Part shown: in pieces, positions 36,404 through 47,527 of the stretch
How positions within the stretch are numbered: position 1 is the first letter of the stretch
Layout: every line of letters begins with the position of its first letter
DNA from: Mermis nigrescens
Lineage: Eukaryota > Nematoda > Enoplea > Mermithida > Mermithidae
Assembly: GCA_036768485.1 (NCBI GenBank)
Contig: JAVLUZ010000154.1
Coordinates: forward strand, 8,544,342-8,608,341
Length of the DNA stretch: 64,000 bases
Direction of reading: 5' to 3'
Translations under genes and position numbers: made by a program
Notes under the pieces: model-generated
The model's database searches: none
The model's input: the letters and a program-made list of their open reading frames with translations, nothing else
What the model was told of the DNA's origin: nothing

Positions 36404-36990
36404 TCCAGACATACACAGCATGGGAATTCTAGGGATTGGAATTGGGGCATTTTAAAATGCCTTTTTTGGGCCTAATAATAGTGGATACACGTCAAAAACA
36501 TCGTTTTTCGGTGTTTCTGAAGACGGTCTATCTTTTTAAAGCATAAAAGTATAACAAAATTTTGAAAATAATCAGAAAAAGTCGAACAAATTGAACAAAG
36601 TATAGTCAATACATGAGTATATGGCACGGAGCGCCGAAAATTTCACACTTTTGACCCAAGAGATAGCTAAAAACGCTTAAAAAGCACCTTTTATGGGAAT
36701 TTACAGGGAAATATTAGAAAGTTTTTGAAAAATCGCGAATTTTGGGGAGGGGAGCTGATAGAAAAAAATTTATGGTGCTGTCTTAAGCGTTGCTTGTTAA
36801 CGATCTTTTGGCTCAAAAGTATACTCAGTTTTTAGATTTGTTCAATTTACGCAGATTCTTTCGAAATTTTTTCGAAGTTTTTTAATTTTTCTGGAAAAAG
36901 CGGGCATCGTCAGAAACGTCAATTATTTGACACGTGCCTACCTATCATTTTTAAACCCAAAAAGGCAAGTTATAAAAATTTTCGGGCCAA
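36404..36990. repeat. agacatgcacag family, degraded copy
   Basis: Starts tccagacatacacagcatgg, like 26428; contains acgtcaaaaacatcgttttt and a 'ggcacggagcgccg' palindrome. The right arm (about 36900-36985) is recognisable in reverse (cagaaacgtcaattatttga, acccaaaaaggca). Confidence 0.55.
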
Positions 36991-37020
36991 CTCTTTAGAA
37001 TTCACTTAAATATTTACTGC

Positions 37021-37299
37021 TATAATGTGAACTGTGAAATACGTTTAACGATTCAAGTAACAATTTTTTTCGGTGAAATTAAGGTTTCTTTAGTTTTCCT
37101 ATTTTTAAGGGTCCTTAAAAATAAAGAAATCGTAATTTCACCGAGAAAATTGTTACTTGACAGTTCTTTTCGGTGAAATTAACGTTTCTTTAGTTTTCCT
37201 ATTTTTGAGGTCCTTAAAATAGGAAAACTAAAGAAACCGTAATTTCAGCAGAAAAATTGTTACTTGAATCGTTAAACGTACTTCACAATTCACATTATA
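37021..37299. mobile_element. Double-hairpin MITE (279 bp)
   Basis: Outer ends TATAATGTGAACTGTGAA and TTCACAATTCACATTATA; inward, acgtttaacgattcaagtaa is repeated inverted at the right. The interior has four alternating copies of tttctttagttttcctattt-type sequence, so each half folds on itself and the whole element also folds. TA lies at the ends. Confidence 0.85.
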
Positions 37300-37411
37300 C
37301 CTACCTCAATTCTGCATTATGGTCAATTTTGTTGGTACTTTAATCATTTTTTATGTTTTTGTTTGTTTTTAGGAGATCTTGTGTGTTTCTTATCGTTTTT
37401 TCAGGAGATCG

Positions 37412-37498
37412 ATGTCTCCTTGCAAAAAGTGCCTAAAACCAAAGAAACCCGACATGGTGCATTACGTTCCTCCTCATAGAAAATCGCTTCTAACGTGA
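37412..37498 (+). CDS. Second KPD...YVPPHRK segment
   Basis: A 28-codon frame reads MSPCKKCLKPKKPDMVHYVP then PHRKSLLT and a stop. It sits just after a strong acceptor-like tract (tatcgttttttcag, cut after 37404) that continues in frame into the ATG. The KKPD...YVPPHRK core matches 31965-32210. It could be an alternative or duplicated exon of the same gene; being so short, it may equally be a relic. Confidence 0.35.
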   Translation: MSPCKKCLKPKKPDMVHYVPPHRKSLLT

Positions 37499-39280
37499 AA
37501 TCGTATGCGTGTTGCTTCTATCGTTCGCTTTATTTCGTTGTGAAAAAAAATGCAGAAAGAAAGAAATAGTCAGAATTATAAGTTAGATAATAGAAAGGAA
37601 TTAATAAGAGTTAAGTAGAACTTCGATTTCAACTGCAAACGTAACGTCTCAGAATTTTGGGAAGGGGTAGTTGGTCATTTTTAGGGGGAAATGACCGACT
37701 GTTCTTGGTGGTCGAAAATATCGAAAGAAGCACAACAAAATGGCCTAAAAACGCAAGTTTTTGCCGAAAATCGATGGGGAGGGGTAAAAAATCCCAGTCT
37801 TTATGGAATAGGGAATTGCTGACTTTGAGTGAGGATCAGACATGTATATACAGCATGGGGATTTCGGGGGGGTGAGACTTTTAAAGTTTTTTTGGGCCTA
37901 AAAATTGTGGATACGCGTCAAAACTATCATTTTTCGGCGAACTTGGCGATACTCATCTTTCCAGATCATAAAAACAAAGAGATTTCGAAAAAATCAAAAG
38001 AACTGACAAATTGAACAAAATGTAGTCAAAAAGGGTATATGGCACAAAGCGCCGCAAATTTGACTTTTTTGAGCAAATAAATAGCTAAAAACGCTTGAAA
38101 CAGCTCCTTTTGTACGAATTTTCCGGAAAATTTTGGGAATTTTCGGGAAATCGCTTATTCTGGGGGGGATGAAAAATTTTCTGGGGGAATTGAACACCTG
38201 TAACCTCCCCAAGATATCGCACCTGGGGAGGTTTGCAAGTTAAGACCACGAAAATCCGACAGACCCTCAGAATTCAATTTTGGCGTGTTTTTTCTGAGAT
38301 TATTTCCAGTTTTGCATCACCCAGACCCCCAGAATTCGGCTGCTTCCTGTCGAATGTGTGGTTTGAAACACGCGTTCCCGAGCTTAGACCGCAAGATCGA
38401 TCTTCAGTTGAGCAGTAGTATTTGGTTAAAAAAGTGTTGAAATCTGTTTACGCTATTAATATAGTTAGATGGTCTGGATTTATTGATAAAATGTATTGAG
38501 CACAATTATTTCTTTATTTTCAAAATGGAACACTTATACTCGTACAGACGGCCTAATTCCTGTGGATTAGTAATATATGTAAAGGCCAAGAAAAGGTAAC
38601 AAAATATCGAATTATAGGCGCAATAACGAAATTTTTCGACATTTCTCCTCTCCTAGTCTTATACGCTGACATCGGAAAAGTAGAAAGCAAAGAAACGTTC
38701 AAAGGTTAAATTCGGGAGGTTGGGCGCCTTTTTCAAATTGATCGAATCTCTCGCTGTGGTCGAGAGCACACGTAACGGGGGAGGGGGTTGGGGGATCCCC
38801 CACCCAAAGTTGGTCGTCCCTCTATCCCGAAAGTCAGAAAATTTTTGACCCTCTCCCGTTTTTTGGAAGTTTGGAAAAAGCTTGTGTTTTGAGCAATTTT
38901 CAGGTGCTTTTTTGCTATTTTTGGACAAAACTTGGAGGTCATCTTATCACCAAAATTGGGCAACACCGAAATTCCGTGAGGCGCAAGATTTTTCAAAGGT
39001 CGAAAGTGGTCTTAAAATGGTGATTTGGTGAAAAACACCATTTTTCAACATTTCTCATCGAGCACTATCCATTGGCATCAAGAAATGCAAAAAAACAAAA
39101 AATTTTAAAAATTGAATTATGAGGGGTATTCCGATTTCTGGGAGGGGGGTATTCGGCCTTCTGAGGGATGCATACCTCAACCCCCCTCCCCTACGCCAAC
39201 GAGTGGTCGTCAGTCGTCACCCTTCCCCCTGAAAATGACCGGGAACTCCCCACCCGAAATGTCGAGCCGTAGGCCGAGTC
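37499..39280. repeat. Repeat mosaic (agacatgcacag arm, RptA, S interior)
   Basis: 37837-38200 is another agacatg...cagcatgggg arm. 38760-38950 is RptA, uninterrupted at the point where M copy 1 sits elsewhere. 38960-39200 resembles the interior of S. The open frames here are repeat-derived. Confidence 0.5.
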
Positions 39281-41030
39281 GAGAGACCAGCCAGGTATGT
39301 AGTTTTACTAGAATTTCGTATTATTTTTCGTTAGTGGCGCCATTTTTTAAAATTTCACTCATTGAAATTTCTCGGTAGGTTTGCGGCTTTTCTCCTATAT
39401 GCAGATTCGTGCGAAAGATTAACTTGTTTTCTTCTTGTCTTACTTAGCTCAGAACTGAATTTTTCGATTGTTTTTGCAATTTTTATTCTTGCTGCTTAAC
39501 TCATTATCGTGCTTTTGATTCATGATATTTAAATATTTGCGTTGTAATATTTTTCTGGCTTTATTATCATTAAGACTATTGTTTGTCTTGATCATTAAAG
39601 TAGGTATACATATTTCATTTGTATCAACGCTTTTTGTATGTGAATTTGAGTGTACGTACATATGCGTACATCGCACATGGAGAAAAATTTAGGTTAGAAA
39701 TTTAGACGATAGAAAAGGGACTAAAAGTTTATGTTATTGGCTAAAGCACCATTTTTCGACGTTTTTATCTGTGTCCATCCAATTTCGTATCGTCGAAGAA
39801 TTATCGAAAGAGGAACAATTTCAGAAATTAAATTTTGAGAATCTGCGAGCCCAAAGCCCATGTGTGGTGTACAGCATGCGTATCACACATTTAACCGCTT
39901 TTGTAGGAAACGATATGCAGATTAATTATGATTGAATAATAAATTAAAAATCATCGTCACTTAATGCGTCTGTTAATAAGGCGATTAGATATGTACTCAT
40001 CAATTATCGAAATTAAAGTATCTTCAATCACTTAGTAGGTACCTTACCAGACATTCCAATTGGGGGTGAGGAGGTATTACCTCTACCTCAGGGTCCAAGA
40101 CTCGAATCACTGTCAAACGACTTTGAACTATTAAACGTTTTTTGCATTAAAAGGACGAAAGTAGCAATGATGTTAAAAATCTTTAGGCGCTTAGCGCTTA
40201 ATAGTACATTTCTGTTCTGCTTACCCACAAAATGCCTAGAATGAAGTTAAAATCATCTAAAAAGTCAACATTTTTGATGAATCCTTATATTTGTTAGCTG
40301 ATAAAAGTGATGGTACGAGCCAGAATTAGATGAAAAGCGCTAAGGCTCGAATTATAAATTAACTGGTCCAGAATTTCCAGATTTTGCGCCCCCCAACTCT
40401 GGACCTTGGAAATCTATGTTAGGTATATATGTAATGTATGCAATTGCATGCCCTGACATTGACTTTTGAAAAAGTATAGTTTGACAAAAGTAAGTTTTGG
40501 TTGCACTCATTAATGTATTAAAACTAAGGATTATTATATGATGAAATGCAAAAAACCATTCTGGTAAAAATTCATAGGCGAATAATTCGAGAAAGTGCTT
40601 GAAATCATTGGGGAGCTATACGTTTTAAATTCTTTTGTGCTGTTTGGCATCTAAGTCAACTTTTAAGGTGAGATTCGTTAGGTTCATTCGTAAACTTTCC
40701 GAAAAAGTATGCAGACTGCTGAGGTAGGTACCTAAAGCATTACATGCCTACATTGAGCAAAAGAGTAAATTTCTACAAGGTTCGACCTGACTCGGTGCCA
40801 AAAATTATCCCTACCTCATTTCAGCATATATTGTTCAGTTTTTACGCCGAGTTCGAAAGTGTAAATCATTTAGCACGGGACTGATTTTTTGTTGAGAACA
40901 TAGAACTAAAAGTTTGAAAAATTTCCCAAATTTCGCAAAATCAGATGACTTATATTATTTGTCAAATAATTCCTCAACAACTATACAGATTTTAGTGAAT
41001 GTTTTTTAATCCGTAGAGAGACTCGTAAGC
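39281..41030. other. Unassigned AT-rich sequence
   Basis: No gene or clear repeat, apart from a tttaggcgcttagcgctta palindrome near 40189. Confidence 0.35.
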
Positions 41031-41282
41031 ATACCTGGGCGTGGGGGTATGGGTGTACGCATCCCCCCAGAAACTAAAATACCTCCCAGAAACCAAAATA
41101 CCCCCCAGATATCAATTTTTGAAACTTTTTTATGTTTTTTTCGCAATTATTGATGCCAATGGATAGTGTTCGATGAGAAACGTTGAAAATGGTGTTTTTT
41201 ACGCCATACCACCATTTTTAGAACCAATTTTTGACCTTTGAAAAAATCTTGCACCCCCAGAAATTTGGTGCTGCCCGCCTAT
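41031..41282. repeat. S repeat copy 2 (252 bp)
   Basis: From atacctgggcgtgggggtat to ggtgctgcccgcctat, flanked by actcgtaagc (41021-41030) and actcataagc (41283-41292), a near-exact duplication of 9-10 bp. Confidence 0.8.
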
Positions 41283-41870
41283 ACTCATAAGCTAATCGCA
41301 TATGTTAATTTAATACATAAGTTTGATATTTTTACTTCAGCTACATCGATGATGTGTAATTTTCGAACTTCTACTTCCACAAAATTTCACGTTCTCGAGT
41401 GCTGCTTGCAAAGTATGTATCTTCGGACCTAACTCCAAATTTTAGTAAAATGTGCGAGACTAATACATGATGTATGGCCCAAAAATAAAAAGTACCTCCC
41501 ATCTTGTGAGTAAAGGCGATTAAGGTGAAGTCAATGTATTATAAAATATGATTTTGTTCATATTTCTACAGGGTAAGTGAGTGATATCCGGACCGGATGC
41601 ATTAGGGTAGAGTGACACAAGTAACTCAGCCTGTAGAAGTTGCGATGAAGTCAGTCATAGAAAAATAAAAACCATTTTGGGTGTTAAGTATATATCATTG
41701 TATAGCTAAAATTGATAAAAAAATTTTAGTTTTTGAATTGCTGTTCGTGCTGAATAACAGGCTGAAGTTAAAATGTTGAAAAATTATTTGGGATGTTATA
41801 CTTGTGATCCGAATCCCAAAGATTTAAAAATAACGGGGTTTCCTTGAAAATTGTTAATGCAATTTATTTG
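41283..41870. other. Unassigned sequence
   Basis: No feature recognised. Confidence 0.35.
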
Positions 41871-41878
41871 GGTGTGGG

Positions 41879-43894
41879 TAGTGTTGGCAAAAGTCCGCAA
41901 AAAGGACTTTCCGGACTATATGTCCAGGTTTTAGTCCGGACTGCTTCGGATCAGGACTATAGTCCGGACCGTAGTCCTTTAAAAAAAAACTAAATCCTCG
42001 ATGAAAAACAGTATCATTTATGCAGGGAAAACATACCCAGACACTAGACAGGCTTCCGTTAAAAAATCAATGAACAATGCAGGTACCTACTACATGGTGG
42101 TATTCACTTTCTAGTGCTTTTCTGTTCAGATCCGATTCAATAGTCAATGAAAAGAACTTTACAATCAATGAATACATACATGCATACATATACATTATAG
42201 GTGCTACTATAAATACATTTTGTAACAAACTTTACTCAGATTCAAGTAAAAACTAGCAATATTACTGGCCAAACAGTAATGTTGTAAAAGATATCTTTAT
42301 CTTAATCTTTTTAGCAAGATAAAGATAAAGATATCTTTATCTTTATCTTGACGATATTTTTATCTTTATCTTTATCTTTTGGAAAAATCACAGGCTATCT
42401 TTATCTTTATCTTTTCGATAGGAATTTATCTTGCAAAAAAGATAAAGTATGTACATAAGTTAGCATGTAATCCAAAATGCAGGTTTGACGTGAAATACAT
42501 TTAGAAGCATTCAAGTTTTACTAATACAAGAAAAGAAAAGAAAACGATTGTTTAAACCCTATGGCGTGCGGCCTAAACTATGCCTGTATATCAACCTAAG
42601 TAAGCGGAAGTGATACCAATCTAAGCGGGAGTACTACTACTAGCACCCACGTTAATCTAAGTCCAAGCCTGTGGAACATAGAGAAGTTTGAAAAAATCAA
42701 TAACTGTTGCGACTATACTTTGTACAGGCGCACAGAGCAGGGTTTTGATGCTTGTGAAAAGAAAGAAGTGACTTGCTGTCTGCCAGTAGTAGTAGTACGT
42801 GGGTCAGTCAGATACCGCGGGCAAACCCCCAAACCTACATTTATGTGTGCTTAATGCCTATCACCTCTTTGATCTCAGGTGTAAAAATTAGGGCATTCAG
42901 TTGGCTGCTTTACATCACCCACTCTCGTTTATTGCACTTCACAAACATCATTCTCCTGGGTCCAGGCGACCATATTTACATATGTACACTTTATCTTATC
43001 TTTATCTTTATTTGGTTCCTTTATCTTGCAAATTATCTTTATCTTTATCTTTCTTAATTTTTTATCTTTATCTTTATCTTTATCTTATCTTCTTAATTTT
43101 AAAATTTCAACTTTATCATTATTTTTTATCTTGCAAAAAATCCTGATCTTTTACAACACTACCAAACAGTTCAGAGTTAAACTTCAAAAAACTTTGATTT
43201 CAATACGCTCATCGCTTAATTGTGACGGTTTTTATCTAAAATCACACTTGCACAAACTAAACACGCGTTCACATGGTGCCGGCGTTGCGGGAATGGCCGA
43301 AATCGTGGATGCAATCATGCAAGTCTGGACAGCAGAGGAAATGGGCCTTTTTTATTTTTCCAATAGGTTTTAGTCTTGTACCCAAAATATGAAATTTTTT
43401 TGATGTTCTGAGGTACTCACGAAAAAATGACAGTGGACATTGGGGACAATACTTTTACTAAAAAACATCGATAATGTAAATTTAACTGTAGCTGTTGTTG
43501 AGATGACAACTAATTAGCTGTTGTATGGTTGACGACCTCACCTGTTTTTTTCCGCCTCCACTAAACAAATAAAACATATGTTTTCGAGCACAGTTTGAAA
43601 ATCAGACAATAAAAGAAAACTAACGTGAACATAGGCGTTAAACGCAAACAACACTACCCAAAGAGAAAGGGAGACTTGCAAAACGCACGTCGAATGTCGG
43701 ATAGCACAACGTGGAAGAAGTTAGAACTTTTCTGTCCGTTGGGTCGGACTAACCGGACTTAGTCCGCCAAAAAAAGGACTAGTCCTTTTCCGGACTAACG
43801 GACTAAAAAAAGACTAGGACTATAGTCCAAGGACTAAAGGACTTTGTCCGACTATAGTCCTTGCTAGTTCTTAGTCGGACTTTTGTCAACGCTA
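41879..43894. mobile_element. H3 (hAT-type, 2016 bp, subterminal 'agtccggact' repeats)
   Basis: Perfect 8-bp duplication ggtgtggg at 41871-41878 and 43895-43902. Ends TAGTGTTGGCAAAAGTCCG and CGGACTTTTGTCAACGCTA. About 100-160 bp inside each end is crowded with agtccggact / ggactatagtcc palindromic units. H4 is inserted in the middle. No transposase was recognised. Confidence 0.92.
42277..43161. mobile_element. H4 (hAT-type, 885 bp, subterminal 'tatctt' repeats)
   Basis: Perfect 8-bp duplication ccaaacag at 42269-42276 and 43162-43169. Ends TAATGTTGTAAAAGAT and ATCTTTTACAACACTA. Subterminal zones are dense runs of tatctttatc, about 150 bp on each side, in the same relative layout as the agtccggact runs of H3. 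Open frames around 42773-43146 run through these runs and are not genes. Confidence 0.92.
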
Positions 43895-43902
43895 GGTGTG
43901 GG

Positions 43903-44560
43903 TAAAATCCGGAAACGGAAACGATGGGTGAAATCCGGAAACGGAAACGATGGGTAAAATCCGAAACGGAAACATATATTATTGGGCACACGGTTTCATC
44001 GGGTACAAAGTGCTGGAAACTGGTTCTCCAGTGTAGGGGCCCATCAGGGTAACACCCCAACCCCGTTTTCGGTAAAATTTCTTCAACTGAAGGGGGTTTG
44101 GGACGCTCGGAAACGGAGTACCCAACCCATTATTTGCGCGAGCTGACCCCAGTTCCATCGGGATTCTCCGGCTCTGGGGTAGTCCAAAGTGCCATAAATG
44201 GGGTTGGGGGTGTTCACCCTGATGGGACCAACTCGAAGAATCCCGTTTTCGGCACTTTAAACTACCCCTAGGGCGGAGAAACCCCCGACAGGACCGGGGT
44301 CAGCTTTCACATATGAATAATAGGGTATCCCATCTCCGAGCCCATAAACCCCCTTCAGTATGCCGGAAAGTGAGTTGTGGCTGTTTACCCTGATGGGCCC
44401 TACTTGGGGAACCCTGTTTCTGGCACTTTGGACTAACCCTAGGGCCGAGAAACCCCGACAGAACCGTGTGCACAATAAAATACGTTTTCGCTTCTGTTTC
44501 CGGATTTTACCCATCGTTTCTGGCTTTTACCCATCGTTTCCGTTTCTGGATTTTTCTTCT
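43903..44560. repeat. ~180-bp-unit foldback array (array B)
   Basis: Left edge: two to three units of ggaaacggaaacgatgggta; right edge: their inverse (ttacccatcgtttccgttt). Between them, about one direct unit (43985-44190) and then one and a half reversed units (44200-44470) of the array A repeat. H3 is inserted at the left edge. Confidence 0.8.
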
Positions 44561-44614
44561 ACCCTTTATTGAAAATTTATATTTCTGGCTTATGGTTTTT
44601 CATTTCCATAAAGT

Positions 44615-45488
44615 CTAGTCAGTTTCACAAGTTAGGGCATAAATTTTAAAAACTGTCCAACAATAAGCTAAGAGATTGCGATTATAGCATTGATGTGTTA
44701 TATAATTATCGTAATCTGTCGGCTTACGGCCGAACAAAATTTTAAAATTCATGCCCAAACTCATCGTGAAACGGACTGTAGCGGTTCTTCCATTCAAAAG
44801 TTGGAATGGTGCATAGTCCGTTGAGTCATTGTTGGTTGCAAAAACTGTGTAAAGGAGGCTTTATCCCAGTCAAGTTGGAACTTGGTGCTGATCTACAAAC
44901 GTACGTATTCATGTGATTGGTGTCTGATTCGCTTTTCCTACCTCACCATTTGTGATTGGGTGGTATGGTAAGCACTCGTATGAAGTTCTTGCTCATTCGT
45001 GAGATGGGTGATTTCGCACATGAGTTTTGATGTGAAGTCAATCCTACGATCGTATTGTATGATCTGTAGGGCTCCATGCCTACAGATTATTTTTGTAACA
45101 AAAAGTTTAGCTATTGTATTAGCTGTAATATCAGGCGTTGGAAAAGCTCCGATATGTTTTGTAAAATAATCTACGAAGACAACAATAAACTTATTTTCAT
45201 TTTCGGTCACGCTTATTGCTCCCATGCAGTATTCAGCAACACGTTCAGATGGTTCTGATGCGATAATAGGCTTAAGTGTGGCTGTTGTTTTACGACACAT
45301 CAGATTATTTTTTTCTGACAACTTTCACATGCCCCACAGTAATTTGTAGTATCTTTATTCATTATGTCCCAATAATAGCGTATGAGTTGAATGGTTTTTC
45401 TGGCCGCAAAATGTCCTGCCAGAGGATCAGCATGGTGGGCCTGGATGATCAACGGTTTTAAGAGCTCTGGGACTACAAGTTTACACAT
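44615..45488 (-). pseudogene. gypsy integrase, frameshifted
   Basis: 45488-45300 has the zinc-binding HHCC pattern (HHADPLAGHF ... CGACESCQ). 45321-44938 has the catalytic core (VFVDYFTKHIGAFPT, ICRHGALQIIQYDRRIDFTS, LHTSAYHTTQSQMV). 44797-44615 reads NGRTATVRF..SLGMNF, a C-terminal part. Stops and frame shifts separate the segments, so it is not functional. The role in an intact element would be insertion of cDNA into the host genome. Confidence 0.85.
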
Positions 45489-46030
45489 CTCATTTTTTTC
45501 GAGTAAAGGATGTCTGATTTGATTTCTAATTCAGTAAGATTTTCATCAGCCGACTGGTTCTCCAGTTTTTTCATGATGTCTGATAATTTTCGGGGACGAC
45601 TAATTTCTTCAGATTCAATATCAAAAGTCAAGTCTACAGATAAATTTTGTAATCGGGATAAGGCATCCGCGTTTTGATTCATTGAACCTTTCCGAGGTTA
45701 AATGTTTGTTCTAGTCCCTGCTATTGCTAGACCCCATCGTGCAATCCTTGGCAATGCGTTTTGTTTTTCTAATACTGCCGTAACAGCAGTGGGATCTGTT
45801 TGCACAATAACTTCATGTAGGTAAAGATAAGGCTTAAATTTTTTGATGAATTTTGTTATAGTTTCTAACTCTATAATCGGATAGCTCTTTACTGCTGTGC
45901 GCAAAGTGCAACTTGCAAAAGCTACAGGATTTTCGTGAATCGTCACCTATATGGCTTAGAACGGCTCGTATTCATTGAATGAAAGCGTCTGTTTGAAGTA
46001 TGAATGCCTTGTTAAAATTGGGGTGGCATA
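45473..46030 (-). pseudogene. gypsy RNase H and connection
   Basis: 45946-45698 reads HENPVAFASCTLRTAVKSYP ... HEVIVQTDPTAVTAV ... RIARWGLAIAG, typical of gypsy RNase H. The upstream portion (46030-45947) is in the same frame but has two stops. 45682-45473 opens NQNADALSRL, the usual connection before integrase. Confidence 0.82.
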
Positions 46031-46057
46031 AAATTGATGGGTTAGTGAGCAACGATT

Positions 46058-46376
46058 TTAATGCCTCAAATGCATTTTGTTGCTCTTTTTCCCCAGTGAA
46101 ATTTTTCCTCCTTTTTTTGCGCAGAGTAGGGTATAAATCGGCGATAATATGAAATTAAACCGAGGAATGACTTCACATCTTTTGAATTGTAGGCTGAGCC
46201 ATTTTTGAAATTGCCTCAAATTTCTTATTATCTGGCAAGATTCCATGTTTGGATATTCGGAGCCCAATATATCCAAGTTCTGTAAAGCTCAAATTGCATT
46301 TATTTAACCGCAATTTCATGCCTTCTTTTGAAAGCGTTAAAGAATCACTTTTAGTCTGCAGAGCATCTGTTCATGT
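46058..46376 (-). pseudogene. gypsy reverse transcriptase, C-terminal part
   Basis: Contains HEQMLCRLKVIL and, further on, the thumb-like ELGYIGLRISKHGILPDN pattern, with one frame shift. The upstream portion is 2.5 kb away at 48866. Without the two insertions and one TA, the two portions read on in one frame through the DDIL catalytic region. Confidence 0.8.
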
Positions 46377-46385
46377 GTTTTTGCG
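46377..46385. repeat. 9-bp target duplication (left)
   Basis: gtttttgcg, repeated at 47517-47525 on the other side of the 1131-bp element. Confidence 0.85.
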
Positions 46386-47516
46386 GATTGGGGTGTATTT
46401 CCGCCGCATAGGCCACTTCCGCCGCAGAGTTCACTTACGCAGCATAGTACAGTTCCGCCGCATATTACGGAATAATTGCTATATGCGCTACGATTCGCCA
46501 AAGTGAGGGGGCGGACCCAACATAAAATGGTCTGATTTGTCGTAAACTTCGCTGAGATATTCGGTAAAAACTGCATTTTCCTTCATTTTCCAACAAAAGG
46601 TCATAAAATAGGTATTTTTCAATAATTTTCTACTATATTGGCTGTAAAAAGTGTCATCGTTAGCCACATTTGAGGTAATTTATGATAAATAATTCTCACG
46701 ATGCGAACCACCTACATTTTAAAGATTTTCTTACATAAAAATGCAATTTTCTCCCCAGGCAAATTTGTACCAGCTTCAATACTCGTACATTTAGTCTCAC
46801 CAATACGAATATATACGGGTGTTCAGTCACACCCCACGTATCCTCATACTTTTCTGTGTTCTATATTCACGTGTGATTGCATCTGTTGAAAAGAATTTAT
46901 AAAATCAGGTGCATGGAAGTGCTCATTCGTCTTAAATGACAACATTATGCAACAAAAAATGAACTATTATTAGGACAATTATTCGATGACTGATCGTTTT
47001 CAATTAATAACTAGCAAACTAATTCGCGTTGTTAGCATCAAATTTTTCGACAAAGAAAAGCTCATTTAAAATTCAATTTTTAAGAATGAATGCGTGGTTA
47101 AATTTTGCCTTACCTCGTTTATTGATTGAAATTTACAGGATGATCCAGGAAGGAACCGCTTATCCAACGCTGCATAATATGGCTTTTTGACTATCAAATA
47201 GCTACCTAATAACTAAACTCAGTTATCTAAGTCGGGTCGGGCATAATATTTTTAACTATCAATTTTTTATTACATTTTGCAGTCGGACATTTTATTTTTT
47301 ACTAAAAAACTTATTACATTTCATTTAATTAAACGGAAACCCGTATAAGTTCTATGTTTCAAATGCTACATTACTCTGCTCTACAATGCACTTTGTGTAA
47401 TTAATAACGATTGCGACTGTTCTGTACTACTATGCAGCGGAAATGAACTATGCGGCGGGCAGTGGAATTGACCTAGGCGGCGGAAGTGACCTATGCGGCG
47501 GAAGTGCATCCGACCC
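46386..47516. mobile_element. 1131-bp TIR element with 9-bp duplication (MULE-like)
   Basis: Ends gattggggtgtatttccgcc and ggcggaagtgcatccgaccc are imperfect inverted repeats. Inward, both ends carry three or four ~21-bp units (tccgccgcataggccacttc and inverse). A 9-bp duplication with long inverted ends suits Mutator-like elements, but no transposase is present, so the superfamily is a guess. The interior has a repeat start gggggcggacccaacataaa near 46507. Confidence 0.75.
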
Positions 47517-47527
47517 GTTTTTGCGTA

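Noticed and set aside
42773..43146. Leucine/tyrosine-rich frames that look membrane-like
   Set aside because: They run through the tatctt arrays of H4 and repeat-driven composition explains them.
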